A stretch of DNA of 64,000 bases from Rhodocaloribacter litoris (GCF_011682235.2 NZ_CP076718.1:2634767-2698766); one strand, 5' to 3'. Positions 45,969-55,217 are shown, numbered from the stretch's first letter. The notes: generated by a model not told the origin, from the sequence alone. Numbers and translations are program-made.

Positions 45969-47051
45969 TCACCACCACATGTGCAGACCCTGATAGGGCT
46001 CGTTCTTCGGGTCCAGCAGGTGCCGGATCAGCTTGTAGCATTCCAGCCGGATCAGGCGCTCATAGCTGACGTGTCGCTCCAGACGGCGGTGATGAACCGT
46101 CTGGCGCAATCGTTCATCCCAGTACCGGACGAAAATCCGCCGTCCCGCTTCTTTCAGATACACCCCGCCCAGTCGCTCTTCAAAGTGCCGGGGAGTCACC
46201 TCACCGGTTTTGACCAGCCGAAAGATGGCGCGATCGACCAGGATAGGCTTGAAGATCTCGGACAGGTCCAGCGCCAGCGAAAAGCGCCGCGCGCCCGGCT
46301 CGTGCAGATAGGAGATGGTCGGATCCAGCGCCGTGCGGTGAATCTGGCGAAGGGTGGTCGTGTAGCAGAGGCTGTTGCCGAAGCTGATCAGTGCGTTGAT
46401 CTCGTTGGAGGGCGGCCGCCGCTCGCGCTTTTCGAAGACAAAGGCTTCGCCGGGTCCGTCGGACAGAATCGCCGGCCAGACGCCGTAGTAGGCGTCTCGG
46501 CTGCGTCCTTCGATCCCCATCAGTTCGGAAATTTTCTCGGCGGACCTGAGCTGGGCGCGCTCCTGCTCGATGGTGGCGATGGCGGCGGAGACGGTCTCCC
46601 GGCGCGTCCCTTCCAGACGATTGACATAGTACCGCAGCACGCGCAGCAGGTTGTAGGTGGCCGCCTCCACGATGGCCCGCGCCAGATAAAGCCGCCGCTT
46701 CGTTCGCACATAGTGCAGGACCTGTTCGATACGCAGCCGCCCGCTGTGCAGGTGGTCGCGCGGGATGTAGGTGCCCGTGTAGTTGCCGTAGTAGTCGTAG
46801 AAGTGCGCCGGAATGTCGTGGCGTGCCAGAAACGTGAGCAGTTTTGAGTTCAGATCGACCTCGCCGAAGAAATACAGGCTTTCAATCTGCTCGACCGGAA
46901 AGGGGATGCGTTCGCCGCTGGGCGTGCCCGATGGCTCGCCCGTCTCGTCCTGGTCGTCCGGGATGCGCTCGCCGGCGGCTTTTTCGAAGAAGAGCGTGTT
47001 CTGTCGCCGGCGCAGGCGCCCGCTGGAGAAAATGTAGTAGGGACGCTTCAT
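45969..47051 (-). CDS. cas1: CRISPR-associated integrase Cas1 (type I-B)
   Basis: The 360-residue protein starts MKRPYYIFSSGRLRRRQNTLFFE, the I-B form of Cas1. Active-site residues are visible: Glu181 (GIEGRSRDAYY), His250 (TISYLHEPGARRFSLALDL) and acidic Asp262/Glu265. Cas1 integrates new spacers with Cas2. The N-terminal domain contains a hydrophilic insertion rich in Asp, Glu and Gly at about residues 30-47, longer than I would expect. It is the last gene of the minus-strand cas operon. Its ATG overlaps the stop of the small exonuclease-like remnant. Confidence 0.97.
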   Translation of the reverse strand: MKRPYYIFSSGRLRRRQNTLFFEKAAGERIPDDQDETGEPSGTPSGERIPFPVEQIESLYFFGEVDLNSKLLTFLARHDIPAHFYDYYGNYTGTYIPRDHLHSGRLRIEQVLHYVRTKRRLYLARAIVEAATYNLLRVLRYYVNRLEGTRRETVSAAIATIEQERAQLRSAEKISELMGIEGRSRDAYYGVWPAILSDGPGEAFVFEKRERRPPSNEINALISFGNSLCYTTTLRQIHRTALDPTISYLHEPGARRFSLALDLSEIFKPILVDRAIFRLVKTGEVTPRHFEERLGGVYLKEAGRRIFVRYWDERLRQTVHHRRLERHVSYERLIRLECYKLIRHLLDPKNEPYQGLHMWW

Positions 47052-47167
47052 CGTTCAGGGGGCTGACATTCGCGGGGAAGCAGCGAAAGCAGCCGGGCAA
47101 AGCAGGTCAGCGTTGCCGCGACGTCGGCTGCGCAGTAGCGGCGCACGCCTTCGATCACCCGAAGCAC
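47048..47167 (-). pseudogene. C-terminal remnant of an RNase H-like 3'-5' exonuclease
   Basis: This frame sits between cas4 and cas1 and overlaps both (from a GTG within cas4 to a TGA that overlaps the cas1 ATG). It reads VIEGVRRYCAADVAATLTCF and continues ARLLSLLPRECQ. The YC-x2-DV-x2-T pattern is the last motif of DnaQ/PolB-type 3'-5' exonucleases. All upstream exonuclease motifs are absent, so if real it is a decayed gene whose body has been replaced by cas4. The family link is inferred from about 20 residues. It might instead be a fortuitous 39-residue frame. Confidence 0.4.
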
Positions 47168-47697
47168 AATTCCTCATACGCACATTTTTTGCAGAAGCGG
47201 CGGTTTTCGAGGCGAGGTGGTGGGGTGGGTAGGGCAGCCGTCTGATGCAGCTCCTGCACGAGCGTGCGCAACCGGGCTTCTTCGTCTGCGGTGAGCGTGA
47301 CGGCTTCGGTGCGGCGCTGGCGGGGAAAGTTGAGCTGGCCTTCGAAGGGACGACCGTCGGGCCGCGTCACACCCCGGAGCTTGAGCAACCACAGGTAGAA
47401 GCGGAGTTGCCAGCGGTGCGCTTCGAGGCCGGAGGGACTCCGTTTCGTCTCATGGAGTACGCCGTCGCGCAGCTCGGCCCAGTCGATGCGTCCGGCCAGC
47501 CGGAGCCCTTCGTGGCCTTCCACTTCCACATTCACGTGCTGCAGCTCGTCGGCATAGGTGGTCTCGTCCAGCAGGCGTCCCAGCGCCACGGCCTCCGACT
47601 CCTGCTCCATCCAGAGCCCATGCACGGCCAGCCACGCCTTGCGCCGACAGAGCACAAAGTAGTTCACCAGCGTGCCGGTGATGGAAAGCTCAGGCAT
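47155..47697 (-). CDS. cas4: CRISPR-associated exonuclease Cas4
   Basis: The 180-residue protein has the Cas4 hallmarks. A first cysteine lies in YFVLCRRKAWL (residue 17) and a C-terminal cysteine trio in RFCKKCAYEELCFG, together holding a 4Fe-4S cluster. The RecB-type nuclease motifs are GRIDWAEL, HETKRS (ExK) and QLRFYLWLL (QxxxY). Cas4 trims prespacers and selects the PAM for Cas1-Cas2. It lies 33 bp after cas3 and is separated from cas1 by the 103-bp remnant region. Confidence 0.96.
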   Translation of the reverse strand: MPELSITGTLVNYFVLCRRKAWLAVHGLWMEQESEAVALGRLLDETTYADELQHVNVEVEGHEGLRLAGRIDWAELRDGVLHETKRSPSGLEAHRWQLRFYLWLLKLRGVTRPDGRPFEGQLNFPRQRRTEAVTLTADEEARLRTLVQELHQTAALPTPPPRLENRRFCKKCAYEELCFG

Positions 47698-47730
47698 GGT
47701 CCCTTCCTTGCGCCCAGCGTCTGTTCAGAT

Positions 47731-50106
47731 TCACAGCATAAACGATGCGGTATCATTTCTGATGTCTGGCTGTAGCCCCAGACAGGGATCGTACTTGCAG
47801 TCGGCCACCCACACCCGGTACTCCTGCAACCGCGTCACTGCATTCTGCTGACGCAGGGCATGAAAGCGTCCCTGCGAAATCGGCACGAGCAGCCCGTAGG
47901 CTTCGACATACTCCCCGCGTTCGGCTCGTCGCAAGAACGCCTCCTGGAGCTGCAGCGGAAGCACTTCGTAGCCATCAAACAGCGCATCGAACTGATCCTC
48001 CAGGTTCGGATCCGACTCAAAAGCCACCAGGTGTTCCGGACCGGCTACCGCTTCGTAGGAAGAACGGCCACGCGCCACCTCCTGTTGAAGCGACGGTACT
48101 TCGAGCTCGTACACCGCATCCAGCCATGCGCCAATCGTTGCCTCATCGATCATCTGTCCATCAAACCGTTCGAGGTGCGCCACCGTGCGACGCATCAGCG
48201 CTTCCTGGCGATACGGCCAGGTCCAGTCCATGGCTTCTGTCATCACAAAAACGGGACGCTCTTTGAAATGTCGCCGGCGGTTTACCCGCCCGAAACGCTG
48301 CACCAGCGCTTCCAGAGGGGCCGGATCGGTGTAGATCGTATCGAAATCGACATCCAGGCTCACCTCCACGACCTGTGTGGCCACCACCACGAAGCCGCCC
48401 TGACGTGGCTGTCGATCGACCCGCGCCTGCAAGACGGCCTCTCGCTGCAGCCGATCTTCGGCCGTAAATCGGCTGTGCACCAGCAGCACCGGATCGTGCT
48501 CGGGATCACAACTTTGCGGCCACGGGCTGTTCAACCGTACAGCCAGCGCTTCGGCGAGCTGCTGCGCAGCGGCTACCAGGTTGGTTACGACCAGCACGGC
48601 CTCACCCTGCTGCACACGCCGAACGATCTCGTCCAGAACGTGCCCATCCGCCAGCTTTCCTTTTTTCAGAAAAAGGCGATGGCGACAGAATTGCTTGTAC
48701 AGCTGACTGTCGGCCGACTGCCAGACAACCTTCAGTTCCCGCTCCAGCAAGTCGCGCAGCCAGGAAGGCATGGTAGCCGTCATTACGGCCAGGCGCACGT
48801 CAAAATGCTGTTGCAACATAGAAAACAGTCCCAGTAGCAGCCCGAGCCGAAAGGGTTCGTAGCCGTGAATTTCATCGACGATCAGATGGGCTCCCTGGAG
48901 CATGGCCCACTGCCCTTCGTAGCCTGGCAATCGGAAAGCCGCCCGCAGTAACTGATATGGTGTGGCCAGCAAGACGGGCTGCTGATGCAAGCGCCCCAGC
49001 GCCTTGAATCGCTGCGCCTGCTGATAGGCCACCACCTGCTCGGTAACCTCGTCGCGAATCAGCTCCCGGTAAACCGCCTGGACGGCCCGGCTATGCAGCA
49101 GCGCCACATCATCCCTGTTCAGGCCATATTTATCGACGAAACGCTGATACATCGCATTCAGGCTGGCCTGGTATGGAAGCAGATAGCATACAGCGCCCCG
49201 GCGGCCTTCCTGAAGCTGACGGCGCGCCCAGAGCAATGCCGCTTCCGTTTTTCCGCTTCCGGTAGGCGCGGCCAGCAGCAGCGAGCCCACATGCTCGGCG
49301 GCCGTTTGTTGATGCGTGTACCAGCCGGATCGGCTGGACGGCAACGCCTTCGCAACGCCGTCCAGATCAGGCGCCTTCAACGGGGGAGCCTGCGCACTGG
49401 CGAGGCGATCGGCCTGCAGCATGAGGCCGCGTACAAACAGCGCCTGCCGCCGACGCTGCCATGCGTACCGGCGCTCCCTGCGTGCAGGCCGACGCTGGCT
49501 CCGAAAGTACTGGCGATAACAGGCAAGCGCCTTCCGAATACGATCCGGCCCATTGCTCAGCAACACCGGCACGTCATTGAGCAGCACGTGAAGCGAGGGC
49601 GCCTGCACGTTCAGGCGCTCTGCCGAGACTATCCCGGGCCATTCCTCAGCAGTCCAATGGGCCAGCGCCTCTAACCTTTTTTGATCCATTTCCAGCCAGC
49701 GCTCATCGATGCCGCTGTCGGCCGGATCTTCCACTTCGATGTACTGGCGGGCCAGCACCGGGTAATCCCGATGGTGGGCGGCCACGGCGGCCACCGCCAG
49801 CGGATAGCGCAGGTCGTCTGCCGGCAAGAGCCAGTCCAGAAACGCCAGCGAGAGCATCTCGTGGCGGTAGTTCCATTTTTCTCCGCTCTGGAGCATTTCC
49901 TGGAATCCCCGGGCAGCCTTGCCGAAATCGTGCACCCAGGCGGCGGCAAACAGCGCGTCCCAGAGGCCGGGCAGTTCCAGCTTCTCCTCCAGATCGGGCA
50001 TGCGCTCGCGCAGCTGCCGCAACCGCGCCACCACCTGCCGGGTATGGGCCGGGAGCGACTCCCCGCCCCGGGCTGCGCTTTTCGCCAGCAGGTCTTCCGC
50101 TTCCAT
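47731..50106 (-). CDS. cas3: CRISPR-associated nuclease-helicase Cas3
   Basis: The start MEAEDLLAKSAARGGESL gives 791 residues. The N-terminal HD nuclease has His21, His59-Asp60 with Lys63 (WVHDFGKAARGFQ) and His111-112 (VAAHHRDYP). The SF2 helicase follows, with Walker A APTGSGKTEA near 280-289, DEIH (LIVDEIHGYEP), the MTATMP motif, and VVEVSLDVDFDTIYTD...QRFGRVNRR. Cas3 is recruited by Cascade to unwind and degrade target DNA. HD and helicase are fused in one protein. A longer in-frame start at 50343 would run 79 residues back into cas5 and was rejected. Confidence 0.97.
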   Translation of the reverse strand: MEAEDLLAKSAARGGESLPAHTRQVVARLRQLRERMPDLEEKLELPGLWDALFAAAWVHDFGKAARGFQEMLQSGEKWNYRHEMLSLAFLDWLLPADDLRYPLAVAAVAAHHRDYPVLARQYIEVEDPADSGIDERWLEMDQKRLEALAHWTAEEWPGIVSAERLNVQAPSLHVLLNDVPVLLSNGPDRIRKALACYRQYFRSQRRPARRERRYAWQRRRQALFVRGLMLQADRLASAQAPPLKAPDLDGVAKALPSSRSGWYTHQQTAAEHVGSLLLAAPTGSGKTEAALLWARRQLQEGRRGAVCYLLPYQASLNAMYQRFVDKYGLNRDDVALLHSRAVQAVYRELIRDEVTEQVVAYQQAQRFKALGRLHQQPVLLATPYQLLRAAFRLPGYEGQWAMLQGAHLIVDEIHGYEPFRLGLLLGLFSMLQQHFDVRLAVMTATMPSWLRDLLERELKVVWQSADSQLYKQFCRHRLFLKKGKLADGHVLDEIVRRVQQGEAVLVVTNLVAAAQQLAEALAVRLNSPWPQSCDPEHDPVLLVHSRFTAEDRLQREAVLQARVDRQPRQGGFVVVATQVVEVSLDVDFDTIYTDPAPLEALVQRFGRVNRRRHFKERPVFVMTEAMDWTWPYRQEALMRRTVAHLERFDGQMIDEATIGAWLDAVYELEVPSLQQEVARGRSSYEAVAGPEHLVAFESDPNLEDQFDALFDGYEVLPLQLQEAFLRRAERGEYVEAYGLLVPISQGRFHALRQQNAVTRLQEYRVWVADCKYDPCLGLQPDIRNDTASFML

Positions 50107-50111
50107 ACAGC

Positions 50112-50822
50112 TTAACGGAACGCGTGGAAATAGAGCAAATGCGGTTCGTTTGAACCTGGCGCTTCTGTCCAGCACGGTTCCGGCGCGTCCGACTCCAGAT
50201 GGACCGGTGCATCCAGTGCCAGAAACCAGTCCCACGCCACCTGATGCCGGCTTCTCGGGGTAATGAAGCGCGGCATATAGAAAGCAGGAGCCAGCGGTGC
50301 CTTTTCCCGAAAGCTTACCGGAAGCAGTCCGGGCACCAGCCATCCTCTACGCGCGGCGTGCAGCCTCACTCGTTCGACCCGTCGTACGCTGACCAGCTCC
50401 TGAGAGCGGCCCAGCGTCAGGATATAGCAGGGGTTGCGAAATGCCCGGTAAAGTGCCTCCAGTTCGTCCCCGGTCACGTACAGCGTAAGTCGAGGATGCA
50501 CCAGCCACTCACGCGGAAGAATGTTGCTTGTCGCTTCCAGATTCTTCCGGGCGGCTTCGCCACGCGTGGCCGTATTGGGTTGAACAAACCAGATTGTCTC
50601 CACATCGTCCACCCGATGACGCGCGCACTCAAACCGGTAGGCAAACTGTAGTGCCTCCGGATCCGGGAAACGCCCCAGCGCCGCGCTGATCAGGCCGTAG
50701 ATCGTAGAGGGCGGCGGCATGGGGTAGGTGGGCTGGCGGCCGATCAGAAAATGCGGATGGCGAAACGACGCGACCGGACCCGCCAGATCAACTTTGACCG
50801 CTTCCAGGCGAGCTTCGTTCAT
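50112..50822 (-). CDS. cas5: CRISPR-associated protein Cas5 (type I-B)
   Basis: The 236-residue RAMP protein has the Cas5 N-terminal signature VKVDLAGPVASFRHPHFLIGRQPTYPMPPPSTIYGLISAALG. Cas5 caps the 5' handle of crRNA within Cascade. The ATG at 50822 overlaps the cas7 stop as ATGA, which I prefer over an ATG nine bases upstream. It is followed directly by cas3. Confidence 0.93.
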   Translation of the reverse strand: MNEARLEAVKVDLAGPVASFRHPHFLIGRQPTYPMPPPSTIYGLISAALGRFPDPEALQFAYRFECARHRVDDVETIWFVQPNTATRGEAARKNLEATSNILPREWLVHPRLTLYVTGDELEALYRAFRNPCYILTLGRSQELVSVRRVERVRLHAARRGWLVPGLLPVSFREKAPLAPAFYMPRFITPRSRHQVAWDWFLALDAPVHLESDAPEPCWTEAPGSNEPHLLYFHAFR

Positions 50823-51886
50823 GCCAGCCATTCCGGATGACGTTCCAGTTCTTCAGCAAGCCGCGCAAAAACCCGGCGGGGATGTCCCAGTACCACGCCA
50901 TGGGGATAGGCCTGCTGTAGCGTCTCCAGGTTCTGTTCCAGCTCCTGACGCCCCTCCGACGCATACCCTTCCACCCAGCCGATGTACAGCGGCGACAGAA
51001 TCTGGTCGCCCCAGACCTCACCGATTTCCTGAAAAGCCTCCAGTACGGGCCGCGCCAGTCCCTGGCGATCTCCGTCGATCGTGTAGTAGAACGGATTGTT
51101 ACCGCCCCGCACGACGGCCATGATCACCACCACCGGATTCACATCCGTGTAGTGCAACGCATGCTTGGCGCCCCCGTCCACCACCGGCATGGCCGAAAGC
51201 AATGCGCGAATACGCTGCAGACGCACTTCGTCCGGAAGCCGATAGGCCCGGTTGGCCTCATCGTGCGCCAGGCCTCGCGTCTCGGCCAGCTGGCGCCGCA
51301 CCTCATCCAGATTCAAAAAGCCGGTGCGGTTTTCGTAGGTGAACACGCCGATTTGCCCGAGGTCGATGGAAAACATACCCTTGAGCGACGTGCGATAGAA
51401 CTGGTGTTCGTGCGGGACCGGATCGCCCTCATGACGGCTCATGGTCCCGAAATCCTGCACGAGCTCATCGCTTATGGCCACCAGCGTCCCTACCCGGAAG
51501 GGCGAAACGCGCGTCACCGTCTCTTTCGTCTCGGTGGCGTCTGCGAAGGCCGCCCGACTGTCCGCGGCTTCCACACTTTTGCCCGGCGCACGCATGTAGC
51601 CAAACACGTCGTCGTCGGCATACTCGATGGGATTCGCGTCCGTGTAGGCCACCTTTTTCTCCCGGAAGATGGGCGCGACGGTCCATCCCTCAGGTTGCAG
51701 TTGTTCCAGCGTACGCCGCAGCCAGTAGCGGTAGGCCTGGGCCGACACGTACGGATAGCTCCGGCCGTTAATGCGAAGCGCTTTGACCACCACAGCGTTT
51801 TCTGTGGTGTTTCCGGGCTGCATACCCGCGTTGTTCAGCGCCGAGGCCGGCGCGTGAATCACCTGGATCCCAGCAATGAATGCCAT
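50819..51886 (-). CDS. cas7: CRISPR-associated protein Cas7 (Cst2/DevR family)
   Basis: The 355-residue protein contains blocks typical of the Cst2/DevR branch of Cas7: SALNNAGMQPGNTTENAVVVKAL, RINGRSYPYVSAQAYRYWLRRTL and VRVSPFRVGTLVA-like segments. Cas7 forms the helical backbone of the Cascade complex along the crRNA. It begins 18 bp after cas8 and overlaps the cas5 start. The Cst2-type Cas7 with a Cst1-like large subunit defines the Tneap variety of subtype I-B. Confidence 0.94.
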   Translation of the reverse strand: MAFIAGIQVIHAPASALNNAGMQPGNTTENAVVVKALRINGRSYPYVSAQAYRYWLRRTLEQLQPEGWTVAPIFREKKVAYTDANPIEYADDDVFGYMRAPGKSVEAADSRAAFADATETKETVTRVSPFRVGTLVAISDELVQDFGTMSRHEGDPVPHEHQFYRTSLKGMFSIDLGQIGVFTYENRTGFLNLDEVRRQLAETRGLAHDEANRAYRLPDEVRLQRIRALLSAMPVVDGGAKHALHYTDVNPVVVIMAVVRGGNNPFYYTIDGDRQGLARPVLEAFQEIGEVWGDQILSPLYIGWVEGYASEGRQELEQNLETLQQAYPHGVVLGHPRRVFARLAEELERHPEWLA

Positions 51887-51904
51887 GGCACTTACCTGTT
51901 TTGG

Positions 51905-53392
51905 TTACGCTTCTTCTGTTTCTTCGTCGGGGATCTCTTCCAGCAACTCGGGTGCTCCCGCGAAAAATCCGGCCTGATGCAACTGCTCCAGCACGCGAAT
52001 GCGAACCAGATCGCGCACCAGACGCCAGTCGGTCCGCGGAAAGCCCTCGCCTTCCTCGAACAGAAGCAGGTAGTCGTCGAAGGTGAGCAACAGCTGGTTG
52101 GTCCGGCGCAGCCGCTCCCGGATTGCCCGGATCAAAAGCGCCCGAAAAGCGCCATAGGCGTCGGTTCCGGAGACCAGCCCCATCAGTTGCCGGTACAGCC
52201 GGCGATCGTTGTTCGCCTGAATCTCGTGGGCCAGCTCGTCGGCCAGTCGGCGGATGGTTTCGATACGTTCCGGTGTCATCGCAGGCATCAGTTCGGTTAA
52301 AAACAGTTCAACCAGTGGCCAGATGTCGGTGTCTTCCGTGCGAAAGTCCTGACGTTGCCCTGTTCGGTTCAGGGCAAAACGTAGAAAGATGCGCCGGATA
52401 AAACCGGCGGCTTCGTCCGGCAACGCCGGCAACAGCTCGTACACGTCGTTGCGGGCCTGCAGGCGTTCGTCATCGGAAAGCGGCGCGCCCTGCTTTTTCC
52501 TGCCCTGCGGGATCGCCTGCTCATAGGCACCATCTCTGGGACGGCGCCAGAACGCCTGCACCAGCGCTTTCCATCGGGGGCGATGCGCTGCAGCTTCGGC
52601 CCGGGCCAGAAAGCGATTGACCAGCGGACGCACTGTGTAGATGTCCACAGATGGGCCATTACCGCTGTTGGAAAGATGGTACAGGGTGACCCCGGAGAGA
52701 CGATCCGTAGCAGCAAAACGGTGAGCTCCGGCTGGCCCGAACACTTCTTCCAGGGCTTCCAGCAGACGCGTACGGGGCGCTTTACGATCTTTCCAGGCAC
52801 CACCCGCCCGCAGCAGCGCCAGTTCTCGGTCCAGCGTTTCTTTCCAGTATTCGCACAGATCGAGCAGCAACTCCGGATCGTCGGCGCCCACGATCATGGC
52901 GCGTCCACTGACGATCGGAGCGACGCGCGGAAGCGACAGCACACATCCCAGCGCCAGTGCCGAAAGCGGAAGTTCGGAGCGACCGTTTGGATAGAAGTTG
53001 AGCTGCTGCTGCCCCATCAGCATCGGGAAAAGATCCCGGGCGGCCCGAACTACGGCGGGCCTCTCCGGGAAGAATGTGCAGGGTTCAGGAAGCAAGGGAT
53101 CGGCTTTTCTAGCACTGTCAAATGTATTGCGGATTTTCTGCGCTCGTTCTTCTGGTTTTTTGGACCACGAAGGATTGTCAAATGCATTCAGCGTAAACAG
53201 AATAGAGCACGGCTTCTGTAAAAGTTTGTCCAGATAGTCCCGCTCCAGCTCGTCCATCCATTGCACCCACTGATCCTGCGTGACCTCTTCGGGTCGGTCG
53301 TTGCCGGTCGCCAGCACGACGGCGGCCACGCCCATGTCGATCAGCGCGTGACCGGTCCAGCGGAGTCCTACGGATGTTGTTTCGTGTGCCAT
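51905..53392 (-). CDS. cas8b1: CRISPR-associated large subunit Cas8b1 (Cst1)
   Basis: The 495-residue protein begins SVGLRWTGHALIDMGVAAVVLATG. It contains LPEPCTFFPERPAVVRAARDLFPMLMGQQQLNFYPNGRSELPLSALALGC in overlapping blocks, as in Cst1-type large subunits. The large subunit recognises the PAM and helps open target DNA. The C-terminal end is acidic (EEIPDEETEEA). The identification rests on the Cst1-like N-terminal motif and on position between cas6 and cas7. Large subunits are poorly conserved, so subtype is slightly less certain than family. Confidence 0.88.
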   Translation of the reverse strand: MAHETTSVGLRWTGHALIDMGVAAVVLATGNDRPEEVTQDQWVQWMDELERDYLDKLLQKPCSILFTLNAFDNPSWSKKPEERAQKIRNTFDSARKADPLLPEPCTFFPERPAVVRAARDLFPMLMGQQQLNFYPNGRSELPLSALALGCVLSLPRVAPIVSGRAMIVGADDPELLLDLCEYWKETLDRELALLRAGGAWKDRKAPRTRLLEALEEVFGPAGAHRFAATDRLSGVTLYHLSNSGNGPSVDIYTVRPLVNRFLARAEAAAHRPRWKALVQAFWRRPRDGAYEQAIPQGRKKQGAPLSDDERLQARNDVYELLPALPDEAAGFIRRIFLRFALNRTGQRQDFRTEDTDIWPLVELFLTELMPAMTPERIETIRRLADELAHEIQANNDRRLYRQLMGLVSGTDAYGAFRALLIRAIRERLRRTNQLLLTFDDYLLLFEEGEGFPRTDWRLVRDLVRIRVLEQLHQAGFFAGAPELLEEIPDEETEEA

Positions 53393-53401
53393 GACGCTCT
53401 T

Positions 53402-54124
53402 TCAGGCTTGCATTTGCCGGGAAACCCGGGATTGCCGTCGATCCATCCGATCCAGCGGCTCGCCCAGGGCACCGAAGCCGCAGCCGGTGAGCTCGCCCGC
53501 GCCCACCAGCCAGGCAAACTGCACGGCCTCGGGCGGTCCTTCGACGATCACCGGACACAGGCTGCCCCGGTGGTCGATCCCCTTGATGCGCACAAGCTTG
53601 GTCTTGGCCCCGCGGTAGCGCCGATCGAAACGCATGGTGGCCTGCGGCGCCAGATGGCCCAGCCCGGCCGCCACCAGCTTGCGACGCAGCACGCGCGTGA
53701 GCACCTCGTCGGCCGCCTCGTCCTCCCAGGTCAGGTAGTCCCGCCCGCCGTCGGCGCGCACGCGCCGCGCCACGACCGGACTCTCCACGCGAAACACGGC
53801 CCGCTGGCCGAACGACGGCACCGGTAGCGTCTGCACGCTGGCCACGGCCATCCCGGCGATCACGGTCGGGTCCCGGAAAATTCCCCGCACCAGCCGCTCC
53901 ACCGGCTCGCCCTCGTAGAAACTGAGCGTCCAGAACGCTCCCTTCGGGAAGTGCAGTCCGCCTCTCCCCATGCGTCCCCCCTGCAGCCAGCCAAAGCTGT
54001 AGAGACTCAGGCTATCGTGCCAGTCGTTCTGTCCCAGCCAGCGGTGCAACACGCCCGCCAGCCGGTAGGGATAGGTGAACGGCACCGGCTCACAGGACGG
54101 CGTCAACAGCAGTCGTAAACGCAT
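53402..54124 (-). CDS. cas6: crRNA-processing endoribonuclease Cas6
   Basis: The 240-residue RAMP protein starts MRLRLLLTPSCEPVPFTYPYRLAGVLHRWLG, with a candidate catalytic His27. It ends with the glycine-rich Cas6 loop GAGELTGCGFGALGEP. Cas6 cuts the repeat RNA eight bases before each spacer, consistent with the ATTGAAAC handle of this array. It starts 12 bp after the WYL regulator gene and ends 9 bp before cas8. Confidence 0.95.
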   Translation of the reverse strand: MRLRLLLTPSCEPVPFTYPYRLAGVLHRWLGQNDWHDSLSLYSFGWLQGGRMGRGGLHFPKGAFWTLSFYEGEPVERLVRGIFRDPTVIAGMAVASVQTLPVPSFGQRAVFRVESPVVARRVRADGGRDYLTWEDEAADEVLTRVLRRKLVAAGLGHLAPQATMRFDRRYRGAKTKLVRIKGIDHRGSLCPVIVEGPPEAVQFAWLVGAGELTGCGFGALGEPLDRMDRRQSRVSRQMQA

Positions 54125-54136
54125 GGGCTCCTCCGT

Positions 54137-55180
54137 TCAGTGGGTTTTCGCGTCGCGTAAGGGTGAAGGTTGATCGTACACCCCGACACCGTAGCGTTCG
54201 GCCATGCGCCGGGCCTCGCTGGCGATGCGATGACGCAGCACGGGCGGGCCGATCACCTCGCATTCGGCTCCGTAGCTGAGCACCCAGCGGGCCACGTCGG
54301 CGAGCCCGGTCACCTGCAGGTGCACGTCCAGCGATCCGTCCGGACGCTCCACGAGCACCTGGCTCGGATGCCACTGCTCCTCCCGGATCCAGCGGGCCTG
54401 ATAGGGCGAAAAGCGCAGGTGGACGGCATAGGTGCGTTCGTCCCGGTGCATGCCGAAGGCCGGCCCCAGGTAGGCCTCCAGGTCGAAGTCCGGCCGCCGC
54501 GCGAAGGTCCCCTGGCGCAACTCCAGATGCCGGATGCGGTCGATACGAAAGTCGCGCATGGCCTGCCGCAGCCGACAGTAGGCCACCAGGTACCAGCGGC
54601 TCTGGTGCGCTACGAGGGCATAGGGCTCCACGTCGCGCTCGGTCAGCGCGTCCGCGTAGTTGGCATAGTAGTGCAAGTGCACCACGCGCTGCTCGGCCGC
54701 CGCCCGACGCAATTCGTCCAGATAGCGCAGCGGGGTGCGCGGCCGCGGTCCCATCTCGAAGCGCAGCGTACGCGTGAGCGTGTCGGGATCGACGTGAATG
54801 GGCTCGGGCAGATGCGCCGCCAGTCGCTCGACGGCCGCCTCCAGCAGGGCGGCGTCCGGCGTATCGCCAAAGGCCTCCAGCGCCAGCCGGGCCACCAGAA
54901 ACGCCGCCAGCTCGGCCCGATCCAGCGCAATCAGCGGCAGGTTTTCGGTGAAAGGCTCCTCCAGGTAATACGTCTGGCGACGGCGATCATAGGCCACCGG
55001 CACGCCCAGCCGACACAGGTACTCGATGTCGCTGGCGATCGTGCGCCGGGACACCTCGAAGTGCCGGGCCGCCCGCGTGGTGGTCAGTGGACGGCCGCTG
55101 CGCAGCCACTCCAGCAGCCGCTGCAACCGCAGAATCTGCGGCCCGCGAAGCGAACGGCCTCCGGTTGCTCGTTCAGCCAT
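54137..55180 (-). CDS. WYL-domain transcriptional regulator heading the cas operon
   Basis: The 347-residue protein has an N-terminal helix-turn-helix of the DeoR/HTH_11 type (TTRAARHFEVSRRTIASDIEYLCRLG, residues about 33-60). A WYL domain follows (VEPYALVAHQSRWYLVAYCRLRQAMRDFRIDRI, residues about 185-220) and then a WCX-like C-terminal domain. WYL proteins bind nucleic-acid or nucleotide ligands and often control phage-defence genes. It lies directly ahead of cas6 on the same strand, so it probably regulates its own operon. Confidence 0.93.
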   Translation of the reverse strand: MAERATGGRSLRGPQILRLQRLLEWLRSGRPLTTTRAARHFEVSRRTIASDIEYLCRLGVPVAYDRRRQTYYLEEPFTENLPLIALDRAELAAFLVARLALEAFGDTPDAALLEAAVERLAAHLPEPIHVDPDTLTRTLRFEMGPRPRTPLRYLDELRRAAAEQRVVHLHYYANYADALTERDVEPYALVAHQSRWYLVAYCRLRQAMRDFRIDRIRHLELRQGTFARRPDFDLEAYLGPAFGMHRDERTYAVHLRFSPYQARWIREEQWHPSQVLVERPDGSLDVHLQVTGLADVARWVLSYGAECEVIGPPVLRHRIASEARRMAERYGVGVYDQPSPLRDAKTH

Positions 55181-55217
55181 GCATCCGGTGGGTCATGCAG
55201 AGGAACGACGCTAAAAT

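Noticed and set aside
47731-54124. Assignment of the cas operon to subtype I-A, I-C or I-E
   Set aside because: A Cas6 is present (unlike I-C), Cas3 is a fused HD-helicase (unlike most I-A), and the Cas7 and large subunit look like Cst2 and Cst1. Type I-B fits best.
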